The position numbers and the translations under genes were made by a program. A DNA stretch of 64,000 bases, taken from assembly GCA_937958475.1 (NCBI GenBank), contig CALFXR010000204.1, positions 1 through 64,000 of the forward strand, written 5' to 3'. Source of the stretch: an uncultured Mesorhizobium sp. (lineage in GTDB: Bacteria > Pseudomonadota > Alphaproteobacteria > Rhizobiales > Rhizobiaceae). The notes beneath the pieces were generated by a model. That model was not told the origin of the DNA, did not search any database, and saw only the letters and a list, made by a program, of their open reading frames with translations. Position 1 is the first letter of the stretch, and each line of letters begins with the position of its first letter. Below are positions 1 to 7,931 of this stretch, piece after piece.

Positions 1-51
1 CTCCCCCGGGCAGGGGGAGAGGTGGTTTGCGAAGCAAACCGGTGAGGGGGT
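1..51. repeat. Palindromic intergenic repeat, copy 1
   Basis: Two adjacent hairpins are visible: CTCCCCC/GGGGGAG at 1-19, and GGTTTGC/GCAAACC with a GAA loop at 24-40, followed by a G-rich tail. A block with the same order (C-run hairpin, AGGTG, second short palindrome, GGAGTGGGGT-like tail) lies near 56752-56813. This architecture resembles the palindromic intergenic repeats common in rhizobial genomes. It lies just downstream of the minus-strand aminotransferase gene and may also act as a transcript-end hairpin. Confidence 0.55.
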
Positions 52-79
52 GCCCGGTCGGGGCAGGAAATGGCGAAGC

Positions 80-1462
80 TCACCGCGCCAGCTCGGCGCA
101 GATCTCTGCGAACGCCGCGACGAGGCGGTCGACCTGGCGGACGGTGGTGGCCGGGGAGATCAGCATCATGTTGTGGAAGGGGGCGATCAGCACGCCGCGA
201 TTGACCAGCGCCACGTGGATGGCGGCTTCCAGCGCCGGGGCGTGGGCGCCTTCCGCCTCGCCGCCGTTCCTCAAGGGGCCGGGGGCGCAGATGAACTCGA
301 CGCGGGCGCCGACGCGCACGGCGTGCCAGGAGAGCCCGTTCCTCGCGATCGCCGCCGACAGCCCGGCGACGAGGCGGGCGGCGAGGCGCTCCATGTGGGC
401 GTAGTTCGCCTCGGTCATGACCTCCTCCAGCGTCGCGCGCATGGTGGCGAACTGGAGGGGATTGGCCGACAGCGTCGTGCCCATGCCGGAATAGCCGGGG
501 GTCTTGGCCTGCTCGTAGGCGCGGAAGCGGGCGGCGACGTCTTCGCTCATGCCCCAGACGCTCGCCGGGACGCCGCCGGCGATCGGCTTGCCGAGCACGA
601 AGAGGTCGGGCTCGAGGCCGTGCGTGCGCGTATAGCCGCCGAGCCCGGTGGAGATGGTGTGCGTCTCGTCGATGAGGAGCAGCGTGCCGGCGGCGCGGGT
701 GAGGCGGCGCAGACCGTCGTGGTAGCCGGGATCGGCGAGCACCATGCAGGAATTGGTCAGCACCGGCTCGGCGATGACGCAGGCGACGTCGCGATCGGCG
801 AGCGCCGCCTCCAGCGCTTCGAGGTCGTTGAACTCGACGACCTTCGTGCCTTGCGTCAGGTCGCGGAACTCGCCGGCGAGGCCGGGGCGATTGGCGGGGC
901 GGCCATCGACGATGCGCACCATCGTCTCGTCGACCGAGCCGTGGTAGCAGCCGTTGAAGACGAGGATCTTCGGCCGGCCGGTGACGGCGCGGGCGACGCG
1001 CAGCGCGAAGCGGTTGGCGTCGGTGGCCGTGGTGGCGATCTGCCAGAAGGGCAGGCCGAAGGTCGCCTTCAGCAGGCGGCCGACGGCGATGGCGTCCTCG
1101 TCGGGCAGCATGTAGGTCAAGCCGCGGCCGGCCTGGCGGCGGATGGCGCGGGCGACGGGCGCCGGCGAATGGCCGAACATGGAGCCGGTGTCGCCGAGGC
1201 AGAAATCGGCCAGCGTGTTGCCGTCGACGTCGGTGATGGCAGCGCCGCGCGCGTGATCGACGAGGATCGGGAAGGGGGTCGGCCAGTCGTTCATCCAGTG
1301 CATGGGAACGCCGCCGTAGAAGCCGTCGATGCCGCCGGCGAGCGCACTTGCCGCCTTCGGCCGGGCGCGGGCGTAGATCTCGGCCTCGCGCGCCCTCAGC
1401 GCCGCGACGCGGTCCACCGGGATGCCGCCGATGCGGCCGGCCTTTTCGCTACCCGAACCCAA
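80..1462 (-). CDS. Class III (GSA-type) PLP aminotransferase
   Basis: This is a fold-type I PLP enzyme of the aspartate aminotransferase/glutamate-1-semialdehyde aminomutase superfamily. From the chosen start it has 460 residues. The cofactor aspartate is Asp265 in LLIDETHT and the Schiff-base lysine is Lys292 in VLGKPIAGG. The SMFGHSP and CYHGSVDET segments are typical of class III enzymes. The frame is open far upstream, but similarity to the family begins near the TTG at 1462. That TTG is preceded by GGGGGA about nine bases upstream, so it is preferred; GTG at 1486 is the alternative. The amino donor and acceptor cannot be told from sequence. It stands alone, about 100 bp downstream of a small secreted-protein gene on the same strand. 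Confidence 0.85.
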   Translation of the reverse strand: MGSGSEKAGRIGGIPVDRVAALRAREAEIYARARPKAASALAGGIDGFYGGVPMHWMNDWPTPFPILVDHARGAAITDVDGNTLADFCLGDTGSMFGHSPAPVARAIRRQAGRGLTYMLPDEDAIAVGRLLKATFGLPFWQIATTATDANRFALRVARAVTGRPKILVFNGCYHGSVDETMVRIVDGRPANRPGLAGEFRDLTQGTKVVEFNDLEALEAALADRDVACVIAEPVLTNSCMVLADPGYHDGLRRLTRAAGTLLLIDETHTISTGLGGYTRTHGLEPDLFVLGKPIAGGVPASVWGMSEDVAARFRAYEQAKTPGYSGMGTTLSANPLQFATMRATLEEVMTEANYAHMERLAARLVAGLSAAIARNGLSWHAVRVGARVEFICAPGPLRNGGEAEGAHAPALEAAIHVALVNRGVLIAPFHNMMLISPATTVRQVDRLVAAFAEICAELAR

Positions 1463-1566
1463 GATGCCGTTTCCCCCGTTCCACACCGGCCGGCGCGGCG
1501 TTCCGCTGCGGGCCAGGGACTGATCTAGCCGGGCGGCGGGAGCGAAGCAATCGCCAGCGGCGGGCC

Positions 1567-1932
1567 TCAGCGGTGCCACAGCGCGCAGACGCGCTCGGTT
1601 CCGGCGGCGGAGACGAAGCTCTTCTGCGAAACGAGGTCGAAGCCCTTGTTGCGGAAGTCGCGCAGGAGCGCCTTCATGTCGAGCACGCCGGCCTCGCGCC
1701 AGCTCCACTGGCGGCTGTCGTCGTTGGGCTCCCAGACCATGCTGAAGACGGTGGCGGCGGCGGCCGGATCGGACCGGCAGTCGAGGGCGACGAGGCGCAT
1801 GCGCTTCTCGCGCATGGCGGCGGCGGTCTTCTCCGCCGCGTCGGTCGGGATCCACTCGGTGACCTCGGTCGCGCGGGCGGACGCGGCCGCCGCCAGCATC
1901 AGGGCGGCGGCGAGAAGACATCTCAGATGCAT
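1567..1932 (-). CDS. Small secreted hypothetical protein
   Basis: The product is 121 residues with a clear N-terminal signal peptide (MHLRCLLAAALMLAAAA, likely cleavage after ARA). The mature part has about 100 residues, two cysteines (CRSD and VCALWHR) and several tryptophans. I do not recognise a named domain. The ATG has a G-rich ribosome-binding sequence (GGGGGAA) a few bases upstream. It lies 29 bp downstream of the WD40 gene on the same strand, so the two may be co-transcribed. A periplasmic location is inferred from the signal peptide; function is unknown. Confidence 0.7.
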   Translation of the reverse strand: MHLRCLLAAALMLAAAASARATEVTEWIPTDAAEKTAAAMREKRMRLVALDCRSDPAAAATVFSMVWEPNDDSRQWSWREAGVLDMKALLRDFRNKGFDLVSQKSFVSAAGTERVCALWHR

Positions 1933-1961
1933 CAGTTCCCCCTGCCGCCCGGCGGGCGGCC

Positions 1962-2936
1962 TCAGCCGGCGATGTCGATGACGCCGCAGTCGCCCTCGGC
2001 CGAGCCGAAGGCGATGCGGCGGCCTTCCTCGTCCCACATCATCGAAGTGATTGCGCCCTTTCCGGGGCGGCGCAACAGCACTTCCTTCTGGTCGGCGAAG
2101 CGGGCGGCGAGGATCATGCCGTCGTCGTAGCCGATGGCGGCGATCTCCTCGAGCGGGTGGCAGGCGACCGCGGTGACCATCATGTTGCCGCGCGTGCCGA
2201 GCTCGAGCGGCGCCTTGCCCATCGGCCCGTCCTTGCCGTGGAACGGCCAGACGATGGCGGCCTGGGCGCCGGAACTCGCCAGCCAGCGGCCCTTGGCGCT
2301 CCACGACAGGCTCTTCACCTTGGCCGGATAGCCGGTCATGCGCATGTGCTTGCCGTCGGCGAGCTTCCAGCCGTGCAGGGCGCTCTCCTGCATGGTGGTG
2401 ACGACGTAGGCGCCGTCGGGCGAGAACGTGATGCCGGTGTGGGCGCCGGCCCATTCGAGCTCGACCGGCACGCCGTCGGCGGCGGGGAAATGCAGCGTGG
2501 CGCCGTTGTAGCGGGCGACGCCGATGCGCATGCCCTTCGGCGAGAAGGCGACGCCCTCGACGGAACGCGGATGGTCGAAGGTTTTCACCTTGCCGTCGGC
2601 GAAGCGGACGTAGGCCGTCTTGCCGGCGCCCCAGGCGACCGCCTGCTGCGGGCCGGCGGCAACCGATGTGATCCACTTGCGCTCGACGGCGCCGAGGTCC
2701 TCGACCGTGCCGTCGCGGCGGATGGCGCGCACCTTGCCGTCCTCGCCGCCGGTGACGAGGCGGTTCCCGGCGGCGTCGAGCGCGGCGCAGAGCAGGCCGT
2801 CATGGACGGTTTCGGCCTTGTGGCCGTGGTCGAGGCGGTGGACCGCGCCGCCGGCCAGCGCGAAGAAGGGCACGCCGCCGAGGAAGGCGGCGGCGATGCA
2901 GTGGCCGTCGAGGTCGAGAGGGGCGACGGTGGGCAT
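1962..2936 (-). CDS. WD40 repeat (beta-propeller) protein
   Basis: The 324-residue protein is built of repeated about 40-residue units with blade motifs such as GNRLVTGGEDGKVRAI, GVAFSPKGMRIGVARYNG, ITFSPDGAYVVTTM and LSWSAKGRWLASSGA. No signal peptide is visible, so it is probably a cytoplasmic scaffold. WD40 proteins of this length usually form a single seven-blade propeller. The partner is unknown. A 392-bp repeat-rich gap upstream separates it from the CobW-type gene. Confidence 0.85.
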   Translation of the reverse strand: MPTVAPLDLDGHCIAAAFLGGVPFFALAGGAVHRLDHGHKAETVHDGLLCAALDAAGNRLVTGGEDGKVRAIRRDGTVEDLGAVERKWITSVAAGPQQAVAWGAGKTAYVRFADGKVKTFDHPRSVEGVAFSPKGMRIGVARYNGATLHFPAADGVPVELEWAGAHTGITFSPDGAYVVTTMQESALHGWKLADGKHMRMTGYPAKVKSLSWSAKGRWLASSGAQAAIVWPFHGKDGPMGKAPLELGTRGNMMVTAVACHPLEEIAAIGYDDGMILAARFADQKEVLLRRPGKGAITSMMWDEEGRRIAFGSAEGDCGVIDIAG

Positions 2937-3057
2937 TCAGCGGCTCCGCATGGCGGGGATGGGGTGTTCGTCAGCGCCCACCTTCGGCCTGCCGGCCATC
3001 TCCCTCTCGGGGGTGGAGCGATCGCATATGAAAATCGCGGGGGGCGTTTCGCCTGCA

Positions 3058-3096
3058 GTACCCCCACCCCTACCCCTCCCCACAAGGGGGAGGGGG
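3058..3096 (+). repeat. 39-bp inverted repeat, left copy
   Basis: This copy starts GTACCCCCACCCC and ends in the CACAAGGGGGAGGGGG palindrome. The reverse complement of 3254-3292 matches it at 37 of 39 positions; only the two bases at 3071-3072 differ. The pair encloses about 157 bp. Confidence 0.8.
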
Positions 3097-3161
3097 ATGT
3101 CGAGGCTCTCGCTTCGGCTGTTGTTTCCAATTTGCGGCGATAGGCGCGAAGCCTTGCAGAA

Positions 3162-3187
3162 TCCCCTTCCCCACAAGGGGGAGGGGA
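3162..3187 (+). repeat. Partial third copy of the CACAAGGGGGAGGGG palindrome
   Basis: The segment TCCCCTTCCCC-ACAA-GGGGGAGGGGA repeats the hairpin half of the flanking 39-bp repeats but lacks their GTACCCCCACCCC arm. Confidence 0.7.
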
Positions 3188-3253
3188 AACCTGCGAAGCC
3201 CCCGGCTTGCCGCCACGAAGACGCGACGACGCGGGATGCGGCGGCCTGGACGG

Positions 3254-3292
3254 CCCCCTCCCCCTTGTGGGGAGGGGCTGGGGTGGGGGTAC
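3254..3292 (-). repeat. 39-bp inverted repeat, right copy
   Basis: Read on the minus strand it is the same element as 3058-3096 with two base differences. It begins GTACCCCCACCCC after reverse complementation. Confidence 0.8.
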
Positions 3293-3328
3293 GGGCGACG
3301 CGGACTACCTGCATCGGGGAGAACCGCA

Positions 3329-4369
3329 TCACGCCTGGCAGGCCTCGAAGCTCTTGCGCAGCTTGTCGGCGTCGAGGTCGCGGCCGATGAAGACAAGACG
3401 GCTCTCGTGCTTCTCGTCGTCCTTCCACGGGCGCTGGTGGTCGCCCTCGATGATCATGTGCACGCCCTGGATGACGTAGCGGTCGGGATCGTCCTTGATG
3501 GCGATGATGCCCTTCAGGCGCAGGATGTTCGGCCCCTCCATCTGCGTCACCTTCTCGATCCACGGGAAGAACTTTCGCGAGTCCATCTCGCCGCCGCGCA
3601 GCGAGACCGAGCGGACGGTCACGTCGTGGATCGGCGAAGCGCCGCCGTGGGCGTGACCATGATGGTGGTGATGATCGTGATCATGGTCGTGATCATGGTC
3701 GTGGTCGTGATCGTCGTCGGCGTCGAGGAAGTGCGGGTCGTTCTCCAGCACGCGCTTCAGGTCGAAGGCGCCGCGGTCGAGCACGGCGTCGAGGGAAACC
3801 GCGGCGCGCTCGGTGCGGTGGATGCGCGCGGTCGGGTTGATGGCGCGAACCGTCGCCTCGACGGCGGCGAGTTCCTCGGGCGTCACCAGGTCGGTCTTGT
3901 TGAGCACGACGACGTCGGCGAAGGCGATCTGGTCCTCGGCCTCGCGCGAATCCTTGAGGCGCAGCGGCAGGTGCTTGGCGTCGACCAGGGCGACGACGGC
4001 GTCGAGCCTGGTCTTGGCGCGCACGTCGTCGTCCATGAAGAAGGTCTGCGCCACCGGCACGGGATCGGCCAGGCCGGTGGTCTCGACGAGGATGGCGTCG
4101 AAGCGGCCGGGCCGGCGCATCAGGCCTTCGACGGTGCGGATCAGGTCGCCGCGCACCGTGCAGCAGATGCAGCCGTTGTTCATCTCGTAGATCTCCTCGT
4201 CGGATTCGACGATGAGGTCGTTGTCGATGCCGATCTCGCCGAACTCGTTGACGATGACGGCATAGCGGCGGCCGTGATTCTCGGAGAGAATGCGGTTGAG
4301 GAGGGTCGTCTTGCCGGAGCCGAGATAGCCGGTCAGGACGGTGACGGGGATCGGGGAGTGCGCGTTCAT
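3329..4369 (-). CDS. CobW/COG0523 family G3E GTPase, probable metallochaperone
   Basis: This 346-residue G3E-family GTPase belongs to the CobW/YjiA/ZinU group, which handles zinc or other transition metals. The P-loop GYLGSGKTT is at residues 14-22, the family metal-site motif GCICC is near 66-70, and the guanine motif LNKTDL follows. A His/Asp tract rich in HDHD and HHHHH lies near residues 218-242 in the linker to the CobW C-terminal domain and is a plausible metal reservoir. The ATG giving MNAHSPIPVT is preferred because the GTPase domain begins at once; in-frame ATGs at 4402 and 4435 would add 11 or 22 residues. No Zur or cobalamin gene is adjacent, so the metal is not determined. Confidence 0.9.
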   Translation of the reverse strand: MNAHSPIPVTVLTGYLGSGKTTLLNRILSENHGRRYAVIVNEFGEIGIDNDLIVESDEEIYEMNNGCICCTVRGDLIRTVEGLMRRPGRFDAILVETTGLADPVPVAQTFFMDDDVRAKTRLDAVVALVDAKHLPLRLKDSREAEDQIAFADVVVLNKTDLVTPEELAAVEATVRAINPTARIHRTERAAVSLDAVLDRGAFDLKRVLENDPHFLDADDDHDHDHDHDHDHDHHHHHGHAHGGASPIHDVTVRSVSLRGGEMDSRKFFPWIEKVTQMEGPNILRLKGIIAIKDDPDRYVIQGVHMIIEGDHQRPWKDDEKHESRLVFIGRDLDADKLRKSFEACQA

Positions 4370-4635
4370 GGCCTGCTCGCGAAGGGTTCGTTGGGCCTCC
4401 ATATAGGACGCGTCTCGCGGTTTTGCACGCGCCAAGAGCGCGTCGCCGCAGGCCGCGACGGCACGGCGGGCAGACTGTCATGCGCCTGAAACACTCGTCT
4501 GCCATGAGCGTCGGGCGCAGTCCTGTTGCCGGCAAACCGTCGGCTCCCCGCTGCGACACGGCCGCGGATTGGCCAGAGCGATCGCCAGAGGCTAATGTGC
4601 GTCGACGAACGAACATCCCGCCACAGGAGAAGACG

Positions 4636-5124
4636 GTGGCCAAGGCAGACAAGACGGCTACGATGACGCGGCTCCATTCGGCCGCCAGGCTGGCGCGCAC
4701 GGCTCTCGCCTCGCGCCTGCTCGCGCACGGCTTCTATGCCGGGCAAGACCAGATCATGCTGGCGCTCGACCGCCACGACGGGCTTACGCCCGGCCAACTC
4801 GCCGCGCGGCTCGGGGTCAGGCCGCCGACCATCACCAAGACCATCAATCGCCTTCAGGCGCAGGGCTTCCTCGAGAAACGGGCGTCGGAGGAGGACGCCA
4901 GGCAGGCGCACATCTCGCTGACCGAGATCGGCCGCGAGGCGATCCGCGCCATCGAGAAGTCGGTGAAGAAGACCGAGAAGCAGGCGCTGAAGGGCCTCGA
5001 CAAGAAGGAGCAGAAGCAGTTGCAGAAGCTGCTCGCGCGCATCGAGGCCAATCTGTCGGGCAACGGCGAGACGGAAGCCGCCGAAGAGGTCGAGACCGCC
5101 GAAGAGGCGACAAATCAGGCATGA
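4636..5124 (+). CDS. MarR-family transcriptional regulator
   Basis: The 162-residue regulator has a MarR winged helix: QIMLALDRHDGLTPGQLAARLGVRPPTITKTINRL is followed by the wing GFLEKRASEEDARQAHISLT. A lysine-rich helix and an acidic, alanine-rich tail follow. The GTG start is preferred because AGGAG lies seven bases upstream; an ATG at 4660 would remove eight residues. It is likely cytoplasmic and DNA-binding. The EamA transporter gene begins 77 bp downstream on the same strand and may be its target or operon partner, which is inference. Confidence 0.88.
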   Translation: MAKADKTATMTRLHSAARLARTALASRLLAHGFYAGQDQIMLALDRHDGLTPGQLAARLGVRPPTITKTINRLQAQGFLEKRASEEDARQAHISLTEIGREAIRAIEKSVKKTEKQALKGLDKKEQKQLQKLLARIEANLSGNGETEAAEEVETAEEATNQA

Positions 5125-5201
5125 TGTGTCTTTTCGCCTTGCGGCGTGCCGCCGGGTCGGCCAGTTAGGGTGCAGAGCGACACGCCTGGGCGGCAGACAC
5201 G

Positions 5202-6140
5202 TTGACAGCAGCCGGTAACACCGAACAGGCCACCCCGGGGGCGGCGATCCTCCTGGTGATCAGCGCCGGGTTCCTCTTTTCGATTCTCGACGTCAGCGCC
5301 AAGTATCTCGTGCTTTCCGGCGTGGACGCGGTGTTCGTCTCGTGGACCCGGTTCCTCGTCCACCTGCTGCTGGTGCTGGTGCTGTTCCGCGGCTGGAACA
5401 ACCGCGGCATGTACCGTGTGACCAGCCTGCCCAAGCAGATCGTGCGCGGCATCTTCCTGTTCGGTTCGACCCTGTTCAACTTCCTGGCGCTGCTGACGCT
5501 GCAGCTCGCCGAGACGATGTCGATCTTCTTCTTCGCGCCGGTGGTCATCACCATGCTCGCCGGACCGCTGCTCGGCGAACGCGTCGGCTGGCGGCGCTGG
5601 ATGGCGGTGTCGGTCGGCTTCATCGGCATGCTGGTGATCGTGCGGCCGGGTTTCGGTACCTTCGGCCTCGGCCACGTCTTCGCGCTGACCTCGATGCTCA
5701 GCTACTGCTTCTACGTGATCATGACCCGGTCGATGAGCGCGACCGAATCGCCCGCCAGCCTGATCTTCTATTCGGCGCTGGCGCCGGTGGCGCTTCTCGG
5801 GCCGGCGGTGCCCTACACGGCGTCGCAGCCGGTGGACCTGTGGCACCTCGTCATCCTGCTCTCGCTCGGCTTCTACGGCGGCTTCGGCCACTGGCTGCTG
5901 ATCCGCGCCTACCGGCAGGCGACCACCGCGGCACTGGCCCCCTATCCCTACCTGCAGATGGTCTGGATGGTCGCCTTCGGCTACCTGGTCTTCGGCCAGT
6001 TTCCGGACGGATGGACCATCGTCGGCACGACGATCATCGTGTCGAGCGGCCTCTACATCATCTACCGCGAGCAGGTGCTCAGGCTGCGCCGCAGCGCGGC
6101 GCCGTCCTCGGAGGCGGGCGATCTGGCCGAAAAACTTTGA
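5202..6140 (+). CDS. EamA/DMT-superfamily transporter
   Basis: The 312-residue inner-membrane protein has about ten hydrophobic segments in two EamA halves (roughly residues 15-150 and 160-290). It carries the family pattern of short loops with TLQLAETMSIFFFAPV and YLVFGQFPDGWTIVGT segments. DMT transporters usually export metabolites or amino acids. The start is a TTG and no upstream in-frame ATG or GTG is available. It follows the MarR gene and precedes the LacI regulator, but substrate and control are unknown. Confidence 0.88.
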   Translation: MTAAGNTEQATPGAAILLVISAGFLFSILDVSAKYLVLSGVDAVFVSWTRFLVHLLLVLVLFRGWNNRGMYRVTSLPKQIVRGIFLFGSTLFNFLALLTLQLAETMSIFFFAPVVITMLAGPLLGERVGWRRWMAVSVGFIGMLVIVRPGFGTFGLGHVFALTSMLSYCFYVIMTRSMSATESPASLIFYSALAPVALLGPAVPYTASQPVDLWHLVILLSLGFYGGFGHWLLIRAYRQATTAALAPYPYLQMVWMVAFGYLVFGQFPDGWTIVGTTIIVSSGLYIIYREQVLRLRRSAAPSSEAGDLAEKL

Positions 6141-6166
6141 CTCCTTGCGGCCGCATGCTCTAAGCG

Positions 6167-6187
6167 CGATTTAAACACTTTAAATCG
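6167..6187. promoter_or_regulatory. Perfect palindrome, probable LacI-family operator
   Basis: Arms CGATTTAAA and TTTAAATCG are perfect 9-bp inverted repeats around a CAC centre. The site ends 27 bp before the proposed start of the adjacent LacI-family gene, a position typical of an autoregulatory operator. Confidence 0.65.
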
Positions 6188-6213
6188 GTCGCATCCTGGG
6201 CGGGAGACCATCG

Positions 6214-7236
6214 CTGGCACAGAAGATCAAGCTCTCGACGATCGCCGACGCGCTCGGCGTCTCCACGGCAACCGTCTCGCTCGCGCTGCGCGACAGTCCG
6301 CTGGTGGCGAGCGCCACGCGCGACCGCATCAAGGAGCATGCGCGGGCCATCGGCTACATCTACAACCGGCGCGCGGCGAGTCTCAGGACCTCGCGCTCGG
6401 GAATCGTCGGCGTCGTCGTCCACGACATCATGAACCCGTTCTTCGCCGAGATCCTGAAGTCGATCGAGACCGAACTCGACCGCAGCCGGCAGACCTTCAT
6501 CCTGTCCAACCACTACGACCAGCTGGAGAAGCAGCGCACCTTCATCGACACGCTGCTGCAGCTCGGCGCCGACGGCGTGATCATGTCGCCGGCGATCGGC
6601 ACGCCGCCCGAAGACATCCGCATGGCCGAGGAGAACGGCCTGCCGGCGGTGCTCATCGCGCGCACGGTCGAGGGCGCCGGCGTGCCGGCCTTCCGCGGCG
6701 ACGACCGCTACGGCACCGGGCTCGCCACCAACCACCTGATCTCGCTCGGCCACCGGCGCATCGCCATGATCGGCGGCACCGACCAGACCTCGACCGGCCG
6801 CGACCGCTACCAGGGCTATCTCGACGCCATGCAGGCGGCGGGCCTGGAGGTGAAGCCGCACTGGCGGCTGCCCGGGCCGAGGACCAAGCAGGCCGGCTTC
6901 GAGGCGGCTGGCCAGTTCCTCGCCATGAAGGACAAGCCGACGGCGGCGGTGTGCTGGAACGACCTCGTGGCGATCGGGCTGATGAACGGCATCGCCCGCG
7001 CCGGGCTGGTGCCGGGCGTCGACGTCTCGGTGACGGGCTACGACGATCTCGAGGAAGCGGCGATCGCGACGCCGGCGCTGACGACGGTGTGGAACGGCCA
7101 GCGCGAGGTGGGGCGGCGCGCCGCGCGCGTGCTGCTCGACCGGCTGAACGGCGCGGCGGTGCGCGCCTCGCAGGAGCTGATCAGGCCCGAACTCCACGTC
7201 CGCCAGTCGACCTCGCGGCCGGTGGAGCGGAGCTGA
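6214..7236 (+). CDS. LacI/GalR-family transcriptional regulator (CTG start)
   Basis: The protein is about 340 residues with a LacI helix-turn-helix (LSTIADALGVSTATVSLAL, residues 6-24), the hinge helix NRRAASLRT and a periplasmic-binding-protein-like effector domain (GVVVHDIMNPFFAEILK to ALTTVWNGQREVGRRAA). An in-frame TAA at 6181 and the absence of ATG, GTG or TTG before the helix-turn-helix leave CTG at 6214 as the best start. It has GGGAG at ideal spacing. Beginning at GTG 6304 would delete the DNA-binding motif. Family members usually sense sugars or related metabolites and repress nearby catabolic genes; no sugar genes are adjacent, so the regulon is unknown. Confidence 0.88.
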   Translation: MAQKIKLSTIADALGVSTATVSLALRDSPLVASATRDRIKEHARAIGYIYNRRAASLRTSRSGIVGVVVHDIMNPFFAEILKSIETELDRSRQTFILSNHYDQLEKQRTFIDTLLQLGADGVIMSPAIGTPPEDIRMAEENGLPAVLIARTVEGAGVPAFRGDDRYGTGLATNHLISLGHRRIAMIGGTDQTSTGRDRYQGYLDAMQAAGLEVKPHWRLPGPRTKQAGFEAAGQFLAMKDKPTAAVCWNDLVAIGLMNGIARAGLVPGVDVSVTGYDDLEEAAIATPALTTVWNGQREVGRRAARVLLDRLNGAAVRASQELIRPELHVRQSTSRPVERS

Positions 7237-7243
7237 GCCGGGC

Positions 7244-7280
7244 GGGAAAACGGACGGCGGAACAGGGTTCCGCCATCCGT
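7244..7280 (-). terminator. Strong stem-loop, likely terminator of the minus-strand secreted-protein gene
   Basis: Fourteen-base arms (7250-7263 and 7267-7280, one C/A mismatch) enclose an AGG loop between two convergent genes. On the minus strand the stem runs into TTTTCCC, so it fits a terminator for the gene ending at 7309. It may also end the LacI transcript, though without a T-run on that side. Confidence 0.6.
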
Positions 7281-7308
7281 GAACGGTCTCGACCGAGGCC
7301 GATGCAGA

Positions 7309-7704
7309 CTACATCTGGCCGATCTGGGCGCAGAGGCCCTGCGTGACCGTACCGTAGGAACCGCGCTGCTGGTCGACGCGGTCGCATGCCGCCTTGATCG
7401 CGGCCTGGTCTTCCGCGCCCATGCCGCTGAAGGCGGCGCGGAGCTCGGCTTCGTCCTTGACCGTCGACATCGAGTCGTCGGTGTAGAAGCTGCTCCACAT
7501 CTCGCGGTTCTCCTCGTACATCGACTTCTCGTCGTCGGACGCCCAGTTGCCGCCGATCGCGCCGGTGGTGCCGGTGTCCGTGGAGGTGCCCTGCGCGGTC
7601 GACTCGTCGACCTTGGGCGAAGCGACCGGGGCCTGCTGGGCGAGGACCGGACCGGAGAGAAGGCTGAGGGCCACGGCGGTGGCGCCAAGGAGTTTGAGCT
7701 TCAT
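7309..7704 (-). CDS. Small secreted hypothetical protein
   Basis: The product is 131 residues with a classical signal peptide (KLKLLGATAVALSLLSGPVLAQ) and an acidic, serine/threonine-rich mature region. It has two cysteines (ACDRV and LCAQI) near the C-terminus that could form a disulfide. The ATG has AAGGA nine bases upstream. No known domain is recognised. It is likely periplasmic, monocistronic and convergent with the LacI regulator. Confidence 0.75.
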   Translation of the reverse strand: MKLKLLGATAVALSLLSGPVLAQQAPVASPKVDESTAQGTSTDTGTTGAIGGNWASDDEKSMYEENREMWSSFYTDDSMSTVKDEAELRAAFSGMGAEDQAAIKAACDRVDQQRGSYGTVTQGLCAQIGQM

Positions 7705-7931
7705 CGTTGTGTTCCTTCTGGTTCTTCTTCTGGATGTGACGATTGCGCAATCGGGACCTCAACGCTCGCGCCAACCCATCGTTCCAGCGAAGCCGCCGCA
7801 TGCCGCCATCGTGATCGGGGCAGGGTAGGGGCGATTCCGCGGGCCGCTGCGGGGCAGGGTTGCGGGGATGCCGATCGGCCGTTACCGTCCGCGCCGTCGC
7901 CAATGAAAACGCAAAGCGGTAGCCGCCTCCC

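Larger units (their letters stand above)
2937..3328. other. 392-bp gene-free, repeat-rich intergenic region
   Basis: No credible gene is seen. The stretch holds three copies of a C/G-rich palindromic motif (CCCTCCCC-ACAA-GGGGGAGG core). Two of them form a long inverted pair at 3058-3096 and 3254-3292. Apparent reading frames crossing it on both strands are low-complexity translations of these repeats. Confidence 0.75.

Noticed and set aside
3058..3292. CRISPR array
   Set aside because: Repeats are inverted, unequal and not regularly spaced, and no cas gene is present.
2937..3563. Reading frames across the repeat region on both strands
   Set aside because: They are translations of C/G-rich palindromes giving PLP/GRG-type low complexity.
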